Origin: Vandiemenella viatica
Taxonomy: Eukaryota; Arthropoda; Insecta; Orthoptera; Morabidae
Assembly: GCA_031002005.1 (NCBI GenBank)
Contig: JARYHS010008074.1
Span: forward strand, 269,081,930 to 269,145,929
Direction: 5' to 3'
Length of the DNA: 64,000 nt
In this document: positions 45,756-56,999 of the stretch, in pieces
Position numbering within the stretch: position 1 is the stretch's first letter
Layout: every line of letters starts with the position of its first letter
Notes under the pieces: generated by a model
Seen by the model: only the letters and a program-made list of their open reading frames with translations
Told to the model about the DNA's origin: nothing
Database searches by the model: none
Program-made: the position numbers and the translations under genes

Positions 45756-46966
45756 TGGCACTTGATGCCGCGTATCTCATATCACATGTACTACCATGCT
45801 CATATGTATCCGAACTATCTTAATCGCTCATCGCTATATTTCTTCCCAAAACTTATTCAACCCTTGCTACACATCAGCTTACACAGTCCTCTACCCTGTA
45901 GGTGATATACTCACGTGAATATCCAAAATTGAGAATCACCCATCTCAAATAAACACGATATATTCGTTATACAAACAAAATTATGGATTATATTTGGTCA
46001 GTAAAAGAGTTGTGCAGACATTGAAGGTACTTCATTTTAGTTTTTAAAAACATTTAAGAGAAATTACTGTCCATAAAGAATATAAGAAGTTACGGTTTTC
46101 AAACAAAACGTTAATTTTGAACAAACGCAAAGGTCAAAAGAAAGGAATACGTTATACCGATCATCTATCACTTAAAATAACTAGGTATTAATTATAAAAT
46201 CAATATTTGCGATGTATAACTATTCTAGGAAAAATAGTTTTATGCGAGTGTGTTGAGAAATAATTGCAAACTTTTGTAGTTAGTTAATTTGGCGGTGTGC
46301 TATTAACACATTTAAACTTATTTTACAAACATACTGAAAAACGTATCACTAAATTGTTGTTGTCGATGACATAAGATGTCAACGCAGTCAGAGTTGACAG
46401 TATTTTAGCGTCAAAAAATTAATTTTTTCCTACCATCAATATCGAAAGCTGCTTAAAGCCCACTGAATACTCCTTTTAAAACAAAAACAAAACAAGATGA
46501 CGGTTCAGGAGATGAAGACCCAATTTCACATAGTCTTGTTACCTTCGTGGTTTTGGTGGTGTTTCGTAAGCACGCAAAGGCAAAGAACAAGAAATTAATA
46601 CGGCTTTTGCGCGATAGCAATATTAGCTTCCAAGGCTTACTTTTAACATGGAAAGGCAAGCCAAAGTTTGGGTATGGTGGAACTAGTTTGCGTAGCAGTT
46701 ACTGATTCAAAATGCTATTCAGGCATCCTATTATCAGAAGAAATTTTTCTACTGTTTTCGTTGTATTGGCCTGGGTAAGTAACGTTAAAGGCATAATCGT
46801 TGTCAGAACGGATAAACTTCTTGACCAAAAAATGTCTAATAATTTCGGCCAAATAGATTAAATCAGTTAATGAAGATTTGTTATACAGGTCTTAACTATC
46901 TCCTGTATTGTGCTTAGTACTAGAAGGAAATTATTGATTGACTTTCACCAATCTAAACTATGTATC
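45756..46966. other. No supported gene
   Basis: AT-rich single-copy-looking sequence. The minus-strand frame 46453-46659 shows no known motif. No repeat family recognised. Confidence 0.5.
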
Positions 46967-46978
46967 AACAAATTTGTT

Positions 46979-47230
46979 ACAGAACGTGGTGGGTGAATGG
47001 TTAACGCTCTGGCCTCGCATTCGGGAGAACGGTGGTTCGAATTCCCGTCCGAGCATTCAGATTTGGGTTTTTCCATGGTTTTCCCAAACCATTCCAGGCA
47101 AATACCGTGATGATTCCTTCAAATAGGGCATGGTAGAATTCCTTCCCGTTCCTTTTCCCAAATCCCTTCCTGCCTCTCATAACCTCGAAGTCGACGAGGC
47201 GTAAAGCCATGTGTAAAAAAAAAAAGTAGT
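46979..47230 (+). mobile_element. tRNA-derived SINE, family A, copy 2 (full length)
   Basis: It has a head with gtgaatggttaacgctctgg, B box ggttcgaattcc, a body parallel to copy 1 (attcagatttgggtttttcc, ccaggcaaataccgtgatg) and an A tail at 47216-47225. A perfect 12-bp target duplication, aacaaatttgtt, lies at 46967-46978 and 47231-47242, so this is probably the youngest copy here. The overlapping frames on both strands are SINE by-products. Confidence 0.93.
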
Positions 47231-47242
47231 AACAAATTTGTT

Positions 47243-48330
47243 GTTATCACAGGTATAGCGGAATGGAGTTCAAAACTTTGAAGGCATGTTCTGTCGTCCG
47301 GCAGGTGTGATAGAGACCACATGTATCTTATAATATAGGAAAAAAATCGGAGAAGACAACTGGTGGTGGACGATCGATTGGATTTTATACAGTCTTGTCT
47401 GGAACTGATCTCACGTTCATGCTCGATTAAATAATCTGGTAAAAGTACACGTCAGAAGACCGAACGAGAGTAGTGCACTTTCGAGGAATTACCATCATAA
47501 GGCACGCTGGTATCATTTTATCTTCCTGAAGCGTCTCATCGTCTCATAACAAGGAAAAAAAATTGTTGCCGTCAGCAAGATTCGATATGGCGCCAACTGA
47601 CTTGTGAGTCAAGAGCACTCGCCTTGATAGTATCTTAACGTTGGAAGCGTTTGAACGCAACGGAATATTTCAATTGCCGATTTTATCGACAACGGCAAAG
47701 AATCACATTACACCTCTGGCTATGAACTTTATTAGACAAATTATGAATCGAATCTGAATTTTACAGTTGGCGGCCTCTCGTTCTGAAAGATAGATTATTT
47801 GGGTTTCTAGCTGCGTCGTCTGTCCTTTTTCAAACTGCACACGTGTTTCGAAAATAACTATTCTACAATGGAACTAACATCATAGAAACAAATAACTTAT
47901 TGTTGGAATTATTTCTCTTATACTGTAGGTGGATTATAATGATTATTCACCGTCGTTATGGAAAGCAAAAATATTATGTAAAAACATAAGAGGAAATCGC
48001 AATAACTAAATATTAGTACTGAAAAAAATTATACGACATTGTCACTAAAAAATTTACAACCCGATTACTATCCTAGGACAAACATTAGTTCTTATTTAAT
48101 TGGTATAAGTAAAGAAAGTGCATTGAGAATCAGGGTTAGAAGGAGTTCTTAAATTACCTTTTCTAGTAGTTTCTGTACACAATTAACTTACGTGCTTTAC
48201 AGCATTGAGATTTGATACCTATGGGTGTTAAATGGTAATTACTTAATAAAGCATGAAATCTTCTGCTTTATTCTTTGTTTGGATTACTTCACTATAATAA
48301 TATAAATAAATACTAGCATTCACCAGTATT
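47243..48330. other. No supported gene
   Basis: AT-rich sequence without motif-bearing frames or visible repeats. Confidence 0.5.
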
Positions 48331-48451
48331 CACATGGAGTGATTTAGGTAACCCTTGGAAACCCCAAATTTGGATGGCCGGACGAGGATCCGAATATGTG
48401 TCCTCCCTAATTTGAGGACAGAGAGTCATCGCTTATTCCACCTCGCCCGGT
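48331..48451 (-). mobile_element. SINE family A fragment
   Basis: The minus strand starts ccgggcgaggtggaataagc and continues through catccaaatttgggg to cactccatgtg, tracking the first half of copies 1 and 2 with many changes. The B box has decayed (attcggatcctc). The 3' half is missing. Confidence 0.65.
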
Positions 48452-48587
48452 CATTCACAAACTGTCACAGCGTCTACAAAAATGCATGGCTCGAAATGAT
48501 AATGATGTAGAAAAATAGATAATTGTTCAACCTTTAAAACGATGTATATATTATAGGAAATAAATTGATTTTGTCTCTATAAATGCT

Positions 48588-48617
48588 TGGGAGATCCTAC
48601 TTTTTGGATTGCCCTCG
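48588..48617 (-). mobile_element. Solo mariner-type terminal repeat
   Basis: The complement reads cgagggcaatccaaaaagta followed by ggatctc, a terminal sequence I recognise from insect mariners, with TA just outside (48618-48619). No partner end or transposase was found to the left within several hundred bases. A frame that reads through it (48577-48843) is not supported. Confidence 0.42.
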
Positions 48618-48619
48618 TA

Positions 48620-49082
48620 AAATTAAAATGTTTTCCAACCATATTTTTAATACCAGCAATGACTTGCAACCTTACTTTAAAAGTTTGATAATTGTAGTCA
48701 AAATCAATAAAATCGTAAGCCGAATGTGCTGCTCGTGATAAATGATTTGCTGTGTGTGTTATAAAGGTATTCTTCTTGGCCGAAGGAACAAGAAAGTTAC
48801 GATTTATTTCCTGATGCAACATTGCCATATTTACTTCCTTCATAGTAGTCGCAGCAGTTCTGTATTCAGTTCCGAATGCAACGAATCATGTCTCATAGCT
48901 AGACGGTATCGAAAGAACAGAGACATTTACAAAGTGGAAAATTATATTTCTTACCATTTGATCTATCAAATTTTTATTTAACTGATTACTTCTACTATAA
49001 CAGTTTGATTCTTTATACAGATTATCAATAACTACTAATTTACGAAATTTTATCGGATTTGGAAAGCAGAATTCGCGCGGCA
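48620..49082. other. No supported gene
   Basis: AT-rich with no motif-bearing frame. Ends where the LINE fragment begins. Confidence 0.45.
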
Positions 49083-49680
49083 CGCGTAGCTTATGGATGT
49101 CTCTCTCAACGGGTGTTTCTGCAAAAATCTTAAGCTACACCAAGCTCTTGTTGTCTCCACGCTAATGTGTGGATGTGAGACATTGATGTTTTACCGCCAT
49201 TACATTAAGAAATGGAGCGATTTCACCAGCAAAAGCTTCGCTCCATTGTGAACATCAACTGGGATGATTACCTGACCAACGTTACAGTCTTAGAAAGGGA
49301 AAAATATACAGCATTGAAGCCCTGATCATCTTTCACCAGATTGGTCAGGTTCAGTGACTCCCTCGTAAATGTTTATGTGGTGAGATCAGCACTGGCGAAA
49401 GACCTCGTTGTGTGCCACTAAAGCGTTATAAAGACCAGCTTAAAAATATCATGAAGCTTGCAAACATAGACCTGAATACCTGGGAGTAACTTGCAAAAGA
49501 CCGCGCTCTCTGGCGCAGAACTACCCTCGCGGCTGTCGCACTATTTGAAGAGAAGTAGACAAAAATTACGACAAATCTACCACATCTGTCCCCACAGTTA
49601 GGTGCAACGTGTGCGGGCCATTATTTTACACAATTATCGGCTGATCAGCCATCATCGATGCCCACATAAATAGGTAGTTA
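49083..49680 (+). pseudogene. Non-LTR retrotransposon RT, C-terminal fragment
   Basis: Frame-broken pieces read VVSTLMCGCETLMFYRHYIK, then in other frames WDDYLTNVTVLE, IEALIIFHQIGQV, GERPRCVPLKRYKDQLKN and MKLANIDLNTWEQ-like sequence, ending with CNVCG and QLSADQPSSMPT. This is the region after the RT palm plus a terminal Cys/His finger of insect LINEs. Several stops are present, and the catalytic domain is absent because of 5' truncation. Confidence 0.75.
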
Positions 49681-49915
49681 CAAATGAGAAACATAAACTC
49701 GGTAGCGAGTATTGGTCGAGACTGTACTGACAAAGTCAAACATGATAGAGATATATATTCGGAATGGCGCGCGCTTGAGCCCCAGTACGTGTATTAACAA
49801 TTCAGTGGTAATCCCTTACGTAGTGTATTACGTACTAGTATTATTTTTATATATGATGATTCAAAGGGAAATGTTTGGGGAAAAGATGTAATGATAATTT
49901 AAGATGCTATATTGT

Positions 49916-50150
49916 TCTGGTAGCTCAGTGGCTAATGCTGCTCCTGCCCCGGGCACGAATCCCGGCAGGCGCAGGAATTTTGAGAGTTATGTTTAATCAT
50001 ATGAGCTATGCCAGGATGCTCTGTGGTTCGGATTCCACGTTAAACTGTAGGTCCCAGAGGAAAAGAACTGGCCGTCCTACCTCTGACACAATGGCTTAGT
50101 ATGCCTCCTTCGGGAGGATCCAACCAACCTTCGGGTTGAGTTTTATTATC
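49916..50150 (+). mobile_element. tRNA-derived SINE, family B, copy 2
   Basis: The head tctggtagctcagtggctaa is a good A box, and gcacgaatcccggc is a diverged B box. The body contains gattccacgttaaactgtag (shared with 43366-43665) and ends with the inverted pair cctccttcgggagg and caaccttcgggttg, then ttttattatcat. No secure target duplication. Confidence 0.7.
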
Positions 50151-50640
50151 ATAATGATTAAGTTTATAGTTAATTGAAGAACTTTTATATGTGTTGGTTT
50201 AACTGAAACATTTTCATTTTTTGTAATAGGGATTAAATAATTTAATAGGGAGTTGATATGTTTGAAAGAAATCTTGTAGTATTAGGGTATAGTTGAGTTT
50301 CATTCCTACTTAATTCTCTTGGGTGTTATCAATAGTTTAGGTTTACCTACTAACACATTCAAAATGTAGCGAGCATTAATTTTGAGTCACTTTAAAGCCA
50401 ACATTGTTTAATGGAAATAACGCAATAGTTTAATTGCCATGATCCAATTGTTTACAGAGAAATTGTTCTATACACACTTTTCATACACACTTTTCTTACA
50501 CACTTTCCGTAGATTCAAAGACCAAATAAATAGCAAACTGATTATTCTAAATTCAAACCAGTTGGAATAGATTAGGCAATGATTTAATTATTAGTTTGAT
50601 GATTGTTTTGCAATTCATGTTTCGACTGTAATTTTATAAG
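50151..50640. other. No supported gene
   Basis: AT-rich. A tcatacacacttttcttac-type small duplication lies near 50478-50505. Nothing else was recognised. Confidence 0.45.
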
Positions 50641-52120
50641 CGTGTGTAATGTCGAGCAAACCATTAGTTTAGAGATTATCAAAAGTTTGAAATATCAAAG
50701 GCTTGTCCCAAGCTGTGGGAGCAAATGTAGTGGACATATTTTAATTCTTTTAGATTCTTGTATTTTACTTCACCAGAATGTCGGGAAATATAAATTGTCA
50801 ACTGCAGCGTTGATCGAGGATGTATTGAACGTAAATGTTCCTGCGGTGGTCAAGGAAGAGTTGGTTAAATTCAGAGGTCCGGTTCATCCGGCATTGTAAC
50901 CGGTCTGTGTGATGAGAAGATAGACTGGGAACGCTTTGGTCAGGGGGGTGAATTCATCCTTTCGAATTCATCACGAACTTTGAGGAGTTCGGGCCTTTCT
51001 GCGTTGCTGAAGAGAACAGAAGATGGAAATGGTCCGAAAGCACTTGGAGGGGGATGCTCGGCCATGGGCCGACTGGTTCGTCGGAAATTGTAGCAGTTTC
51101 GAGCAGTTTAAGAAGGCATTTTTGCAGAGCTATTGGTCGGTAGATCATCAGATAGCGGTCAGAAGAGAAATGATGACGGGGGAGCCCTACACGGCCGCAA
51201 AGGAGACCAGGAAGGATTTTTTCATGAGATGTATAGCCTCCCGTAAATACATTAATGGTTTTGGAAGTGAAGAGGAATTAGTAAACAATAGTGGCGGCTA
51301 GATTACCCCGGTAAACTCAAGTCATATTAGCCAGTCACAAAATTTGTTCAGTGGCCCAGGCAGTTGAGATGTTGACGAGACTGGATATTCAGGAGGAAAG
51401 TGCTCGGAGGACTCAGACACGGTACCGAGGTAGACAGTAGCACTTCCAGGAAAGGTCAGAGCACGAAGCCAATGCGTGGAAAGAAGAGGACTGGAACCAC
51501 AGGCATGGGCCGGCCGGAAAGTTCAAGGGTGGTGGAGGTAGTCAGTCGTACGATTCTCAACATGGCCAGCATGGAGCACCCTTACCGAAACCAGAGGAGA
51601 AGAACCAGGTAAACTGATCACTGCCACTGTTTTGGCCTCGACAGGGGAAGGAGATTTAAGTAGGCCAATTCCATGGGACAATACGACGCAGAGAGCTGAA
51701 GTTATAATTCCTAGTGAACCAATCACTAACGAGCAAGGACAAGGAAGAGGTAGCCAGTTTGAGAGCTGACGGCCAGACAGAGTGGCAAAGAATTGAGCTA
51801 GCTGCGTATAAAGATAGCGAGGTATACTTGCTGGACTGTGAAGAAGAGGAAGAGCCAAACGATGAAGAATCGCCTGACGAAGTGAAGAGAGGAGGAGCAA
51901 GAGTGTCATGGCAAAATTCGGAGAGTGCGCTGCACTGGTAGTGCTAAAGGATTTTTCATGACGATTAGAGGGACGCCTCGTTAGAAGAGTGGCTAAGATG
52001 GCAGGAGCAGAGGTGGAATTTGGATGACAAAGCAATGAATGGGAATAGCAAGCCAGAAGTTCAGAAGATTTTTGAAGCGGACGACGGAAAGGTTACGAAA
52101 GATAATGTAGTAAAAAATAA
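50641..52120 (+). pseudogene. Second LTR-retrotransposon gag remnant
   Basis: The best part is 51023-51301 with VRKHLEGDARPWADWFVG, FEQFKKAFLQSYWSVDHQ and EETRKDFFMRC-like sequence, the core of a Gypsy-type gag capsid domain. Shifted frames continue it (QAVEMLTRLDIQEESARR, then a Gly/Gln/His-rich tail near 51480-51610 and an acidic stretch DCEEEEEPNDEESPDE at about 51834). A different frame upstream (50603-50899) contains KLSTAALIEDVLNVNVPA. No zinc knuckle or pol was seen and no LTRs were found on either side. It is a separate element from the one at 28-34 kb. Confidence 0.65.
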
Positions 52121-52123
52121 ACA

Positions 52124-52687
52124 ATGTCGGTAGAAGAGGATGAAAAACGGCGAGAAGCAGCCGTCGGATTAAGAGAAACATTTCAAGAGACAAAAACAGT
52201 GAAGTCTGAACCTTTGCAGAGAGCAATCCACGAAATGAAACATGATATGATAGTGGAAGAATCTCATTCATTGTTTGAAGGCATAAAACACGAGGAACTT
52301 TATGGAAGTAAAGAAGTTATGCAGAATAGAGGATACTATGCGAAGCCAGAAGAATGGTATTTGTCGAGAAAATATGTGGAGATAAGTGGAGGAAGTGGAA
52401 TGAAAGCAAAGTGGAAGAGACGTAAGAAGAAGCGGCGAATAATTTTGTTTGACGAAGCAAGAAGCACCTATAAGGAGAAAGAGGGTGAAAAGAAAGCAAA
52501 GTGGAAGACGCGTAGGAAGAAACGGTGGTTAATTTTGTTTGGGGAAGCAAGAAACACCTATAAGAAGAAAGCGGGTGAAAAGAAAGTCAGATTGATGAAA
52601 CTAAAGAAGAAACGGAGTCTGTTGTTGTCTGATGAGTGGAGGAACATTGTGAAGATCAAGTCGACATGTTCAGCAAAAGGGAGGTGA
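52124..52687 (+). CDS. Intact ORF for a very basic protein with 30-residue repeats
   Basis: Opens MSVEEDEKRREAAVG and runs 187 codons to a stop at 52687. The first ~95 residues are mixed-charge. Then come almost three copies of a 30-residue unit, KWK-x-R-x-KKR-x-x-ILF-x-EAR-x-TYK-x-K-x-GEKK, giving a strongly Lys/Arg-rich C-terminus. I know no family for it. It lies directly after the gag-like region, and the junction is in another frame, so it may be the 3' part of the retroelement (a nucleic-acid-binding accessory) or a host-derived fragment. The regularity of the 90-bp DNA unit (a multiple of three) has kept the frame open. Expression is not shown. Confidence 0.4.
   Translation: MSVEEDEKRREAAVGLRETFQETKTVKSEPLQRAIHEMKHDMIVEESHSLFEGIKHEELYGSKEVMQNRGYYAKPEEWYLSRKYVEISGGSGMKAKWKRRKKKRRIILFDEARSTYKEKEGEKKAKWKTRRKKRWLILFGEARNTYKKKAGEKKVRLMKLKKKRSLLLSDEWRNIVKIKSTCSAKGR
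52406..52655 (+). repeat. 90-bp coding minisatellite
   Basis: Units start at 52406, 52496 and 52586, sharing gcaaagtggaag, ttaattttgttt, gaagcaagaa and cacctataag. The first two are close and the third is diverged and partial. Confidence 0.88.
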
Positions 52688-52824
52688 GGTACAGTCTTCA
52701 GTTGCCTCACCATGTATGCTGGAAACAACCATGCATTCATTTCATTACCATTACGATAGGATTACGTTACCTTGTTTGTTTTGTCTTCACAATTATTTCA
52801 TGGACACCATGTTAGTGACACAAC

Positions 52825-52940
52825 GTGTATCGCGTATCGCAATGTAAAGTACTCCCATTTAAGCTTCTGACTTTTGGAGACAGCATATCTCGAGAACTAA
52901 GCGAGATATCGAAAAATTTTATTCTTTAATTAGCTAGTAC
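52825..52940 (+). repeat. Single unit of the ~145-bp palindromic repeat
   Basis: acgtgtatcgcgtatcgcaa and tcccatttaagcttctga are followed by tatctcgagaactaagcg, the same order as at 17723-17830. Directly after it at about 52955 the 368-bp satellite begins. Confidence 0.75.
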
Positions 52941-52954
52941 CCAAGACTTCGTTC

Positions 52955-54059
52955 ATGTTTGTAAAGAATTTGGATTGACAGTTACCTACTTCTAACCACC
53001 ATAGTGCACGATAGGAGACTCGATGCTATTACGACACATAAACGCCAGTCATCTGCGCTGTGAAGTTCAGGCAGCAAAGTAAAATTTACGGACTCACATG
53101 TCTTTGGTCGAAATACGAAAATATCCTAGATCGACCACTTTAAACCACCAAATCTCCCACACTCCCACAGGTACTTAAATTCGGCCAACGTTGTGATCGA
53201 ATGGTGACTCTGTGTTACTATCACACACAAACGTCAGTGATCTGCGATAGATAGTTTTCGCTGAAAAGTGATACGCCAAGGCACATGCGTCTTTGGCAGA
53301 AATATGAAATTGCCACAGGTCAACCACTTTCAACCCCCATATCTACCACACCCCCATAGCTACCGACATCTAACAACCACAGTGCACGACAGGAGACACG
53401 ATTCTACTACCACACACACAAACACCAATTGTCTATGTTATGTACTTGTAACAGAAAAGTGTCATATGCGGAGACACATGTCTTTGGTCGAAACACGAAA
53501 ATATCCTGGATCGGCCACTTTCAACCACCATATCTCACACACACCCACAGTTATTGAAATTTGGCCAACGCTGTGATCGAAAGGTGACTCTGTGTTACTA
53601 TCAAACACAAACGCCAGTGATCTGTGATAGATAGTTTTCGCTGAAAAGTTATACACCAGGACACTTGCGTCTTTGGCAGAAATATAAAAGTGGCGCAGGT
53701 TGACCACGTTCAACCAACATATCTCCCACACCCTCACAGCTACCAACATTTAACTACCAGAGTGAACGATGGGAGATTCACTGCTACTACCACACACAAA
53801 CATTGATGGTCAATCTTATGTATTTGTGGCAGGAAAGAGAAGTATAAGGAGACACAATTTTTTGTTCGAAATATGAAAACTCCCTGCATTGACCAACTTT
53901 AATCATCATATCTTCCACGTCCCCACAGCTATCGGCATTCGGCCAACGTGGTACACGATAGGAAACTCCATGCTACTTCCACAAACAAACACCAGTGATC
54001 TGTGCTATGTATTGGTGGCTGAAAAGTGAAATATAGGGAAAAATATGTCTATTGATATA
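52955..54059 (+). repeat. 368-bp satellite, third block, about three monomers
   Basis: Diverged monomers in the same orientation as at 1-2200. Markers recur: ttcgctgaaaagtgatacgc at 53260, tgccacaggtcaaccacttt at 53310 and gctgaaaagtgaaatatag at about 54020. It is interrupted by a mariner at 54060. Confidence 0.85.
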
Positions 54060-54061
54060 TA

Positions 54062-54560
54062 CGAGGGTGAGTCAAATGAAAGCCTTAAATTTGTGATAAA
54101 AAATCGAAATTTTGCGCCTTTATCCTGTAAGTTGGTAAGCGTGTTACAAGCAGCGTGCAGAATGCCTGCAGGTGGCAACATAGTGCAGATGCACAAATAC
54201 CGTCGCAGTATGAGTATAAAGATGGCTGCCCCACTTGAGACTTGCACCAGGGAAGAACAGCGTTCTGTTATTCGGTTTTTGAGTAGTGAAGGTGTGAAAC
54301 CTATTGAAATTAATCGAGGAATGAAGGTTCAGTACGGTGATTCATGTTTGTCACAGCAGCAAGTCTACGAATGGAGTAGGAAGTTCGCAAATCGTGTGAC
54401 TTTAGTGGAATATGCTCCTTGTCCAGGTCAGGCACAACGAGTTGTGACTCCACAGAACTTTGCAGCAGTTGAAGCCATAGTGATGGAAAACCGCCGAGTG
54501 ACACTGAATGACATTGCAGCAGAAGAATTGGCTGGAAAAATTACATAACATATAAAACGT
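54062..54560 (+). mobile_element. Mariner-like element 3, 3'-truncated
   Basis: The left end, cgagggtgagtcaaatgaaa, follows a TA at 54060-54061 within a satellite monomer. A transposase N-terminus starts at about 54222 (MAAPLETCTREEQRSVIRFL), with LSQQQVYEWSRKFANRV and VVTPQNFAAVEAIV, an HTH-type DNA-binding region in the order found in mariner-like proteins. Similarity stops after LNDIAAEELAGKIT, and no catalytic Asp motifs or right end follow. The upstream part of the open frame (54045-54221) is just the element leader. Confidence 0.78.
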
Positions 54561-55200
54561 TTCCAGCTGGCTTTATAGAGAGCGGCATTCCTTTAAAGAT
54601 TAAGTTAATGATCATTTTGTGGTCTGTATTTTGACATTTTCCGCGGGAGGAAAACGTTGAGAAACGCTGGCATACATCATATATAACATAAAACTATCGA
54701 AACCAACTGTTCAATAGACTTACGTTCCTCCGCGACACCAGTCCTGCTCCTTTTCTTGTTTCTGTAGGTTCGACAACTCTTGCAGTTTTCACACCACTGT
54801 CTCCACTTCTCTTAAGTTCACAGATGTGTCTCAGTCTTCTATATAGATAAGTTCTCTCCAGTTTCTGTGAAATTATTACTGCGTTAATTCACAAACATTT
54901 CATCTAAAATTATGTTTACATTTGCATAAGGTCATGACACTGTACTCCCGTTTCTGTCATTCGTTCCCCTCACTCGTCTCGCGCCATTCAGTTTAGCCCT
55001 AACCATAATTTCAATGAACAATAGTGTGTCTGTCATCCTATTTCTTCCACACAGCATAGTAAATACCTCTGAACTTGGACTCACATATTTCCACTCATCG
55101 ACTTATAAAGATCCAGATTATCACCTCTATTCTTATTAATTTCCGCGCACATTCTTGAGGCATTACGTCCACCATTTGCAACAACTGCGATTCACATGAT
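54561..55200. other. No supported gene
   Basis: AT-rich with pyrimidine-rich stretches. No motif-bearing frame and no known repeat recognised. Confidence 0.45.
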
Positions 55201-55229
55201 CCTGACATGTGCGTGGATATGAGTCCATA

Positions 55230-56160
55230 TTTATTTTTTTTTGCATAAGTGATTCCCCATTGTTAACGACTTACAATGTAGCTGCTCTGAACCAGTTTGT
55301 GGATATTGGTTCCCTTCATCATTGTTAAGGAGATACTCCCAGGTGGACTGAATATACTGGAAAATATTATTAGCTTGAAGACTGTGCTGTTGAAAGGTCT
55401 GCTGCTCCACCAACGACATGTTAATGACATACGCAACATGACTTCTTTATAGATACATCTACCTATATGAGGTGAATTAACTAATATCCTCGTTTTTCTA
55501 TCAAAGAGATTGAGATCCTACTATCTCCTACATAATCCCGTAATTTTTCTGGATTTTTCTAGATTTTTCATGATGTCCCCGGGATGTATTAAATGAGGTT
55601 CCATTATTAATTTCTCGTCTTGTACCACCCCCGAAGCGAGTCAGTTGTTCCGCAGCCATATCTCCTGATACATAAAAATCATTTCATTTACAGTAACCGG
55701 TAAGGCTAATTCTTTAAACATTATATTCATATAATCAGCAAGGTACTTTCACATGTTCTGTGCAGTTCGACTGACGGTGGTATTGAATCAACTGGTTAGT
55801 TGATTTTAGTTGATCCGCAATAAGTTGTCATACTCTTCCAGCTAATCAAAATGGTTCTTCAGTGCTTTCGTGGCAACTTGGGTGAGTATTCCGAAGAAGA
55901 TACGAATCAACTTACAGAGCTCTTTTTGTTGTGGTTCTTGTTTGGTGACTTGTTCTAAGACTTCTTGATTCTAAGATTTTTCCACGCAATCTCCTAACTT
56001 AATTGCTCAATTTCCTCCACACTATCCTTATATTTCTTCAATTCTTTTGCGCAACACGCTACGGTTTCTGTAAATCCCCAATTCACCTGATCTAATTTAT
56101 GCTCCAGCTTTTGGAAATTCTTATAACTCACGATTCTCCACGTTGTGCTGGATAGTTATA
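55230..56160 (-). pseudogene. Decayed unidentified protein gene
   Basis: On the minus strand, protein-like pieces in shifting frames include WGFTETVACCAKELKKYKDS followed by VEEIEQLS (about 56080-56010), TKQEPQQKELCKLIRIFFG (about 55950-55890), and a 62-codon frame MSLVEQQTFQQHSLQANNIF at 55419. The composition (Glu/Gln/Lys with hydrophobic spacing) suggests a coiled-coil protein such as a gag or an envelope-like protein, but I recognise no family. Just upstream on that strand lies the 3' end of the LINE at 56336. Confidence 0.3.
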
Positions 56161-56435
56161 ATAGGGCTTTTCCATTAAGGTACATTCCTCGTGCTGTCCT
56201 GAAGACGTGATCTTCACACTCAGATCCTTGTGTTACACTCACAGCAATCATTCACTTAGAGAGAGAGAGAACCCACGTCACTCTCTACTGACGTACGAAC
56301 GTACGACAGCCCCGTACTGCGCGCTTACCCGCTCATTTTTTTTTATTATTATTATTTTTTTATTTATGGTCGTTGGCTTGCGCCAATTGACCATCTGATT
56401 AAGTACAATATTTTACAGTTACATTTAGTCAAGAC

Positions 56436-56800
56436 ATAGTACAATTTATTTTTATTATAAACATTAATGTATCTTTTGATTCGGTATTACCTATAGATTG
56501 TAGTACATTTTATATACATGATGGCCAATGCGGTGATCAACATTCCTGTTATATATTACACTTGTTGGATTTTTCATACATAATTGACTGTTCTATTGAA
56601 AATGTTGTATTACATTGAAGTGGTATTTAGTTTGACATAGTTCAATTTACATTTATTATAACCTTCATGTATCATTTGTTTCGGCATTACCTATAGATTG
56701 GAATACATTTTATATAAGTAATAACCAATGAGATGAGTAAGGTATTTAACAATCCTATTACAAGTTTTACATTGGATTGTTTTGTAAAATCATTTAAACT
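56436..56800 (-). repeat. Two ~200-bp direct repeats in the LINE 3' UTR
   Basis: On the plus strand, gtacaatttatttttattat at 56438 and gttcaatttacatttattat at 56640 start two similar units. Each continues into cattacctatagattg, tacattttatata and an attaca-type end. Tandem 3' UTR units could bind the element's RT. Confidence 0.72.
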
Positions 56801-56999
56801 GGGTATTTTGTAGGACTTTTATAATGAATAAGTGTGTGAATAATTTCTCGTCCTTTACTTTATGATTTGAAACGTGAGTCTATCATGTGGGTATTATTTT
56901 ATTGTAGTGTATTAAATTTTTCCTTAGTAAGCTTATGTCTAATTATTGGTTGTCTATATCTGTCATTAGGTGATATCTCCTATTTTGATAGGAAGTTCA

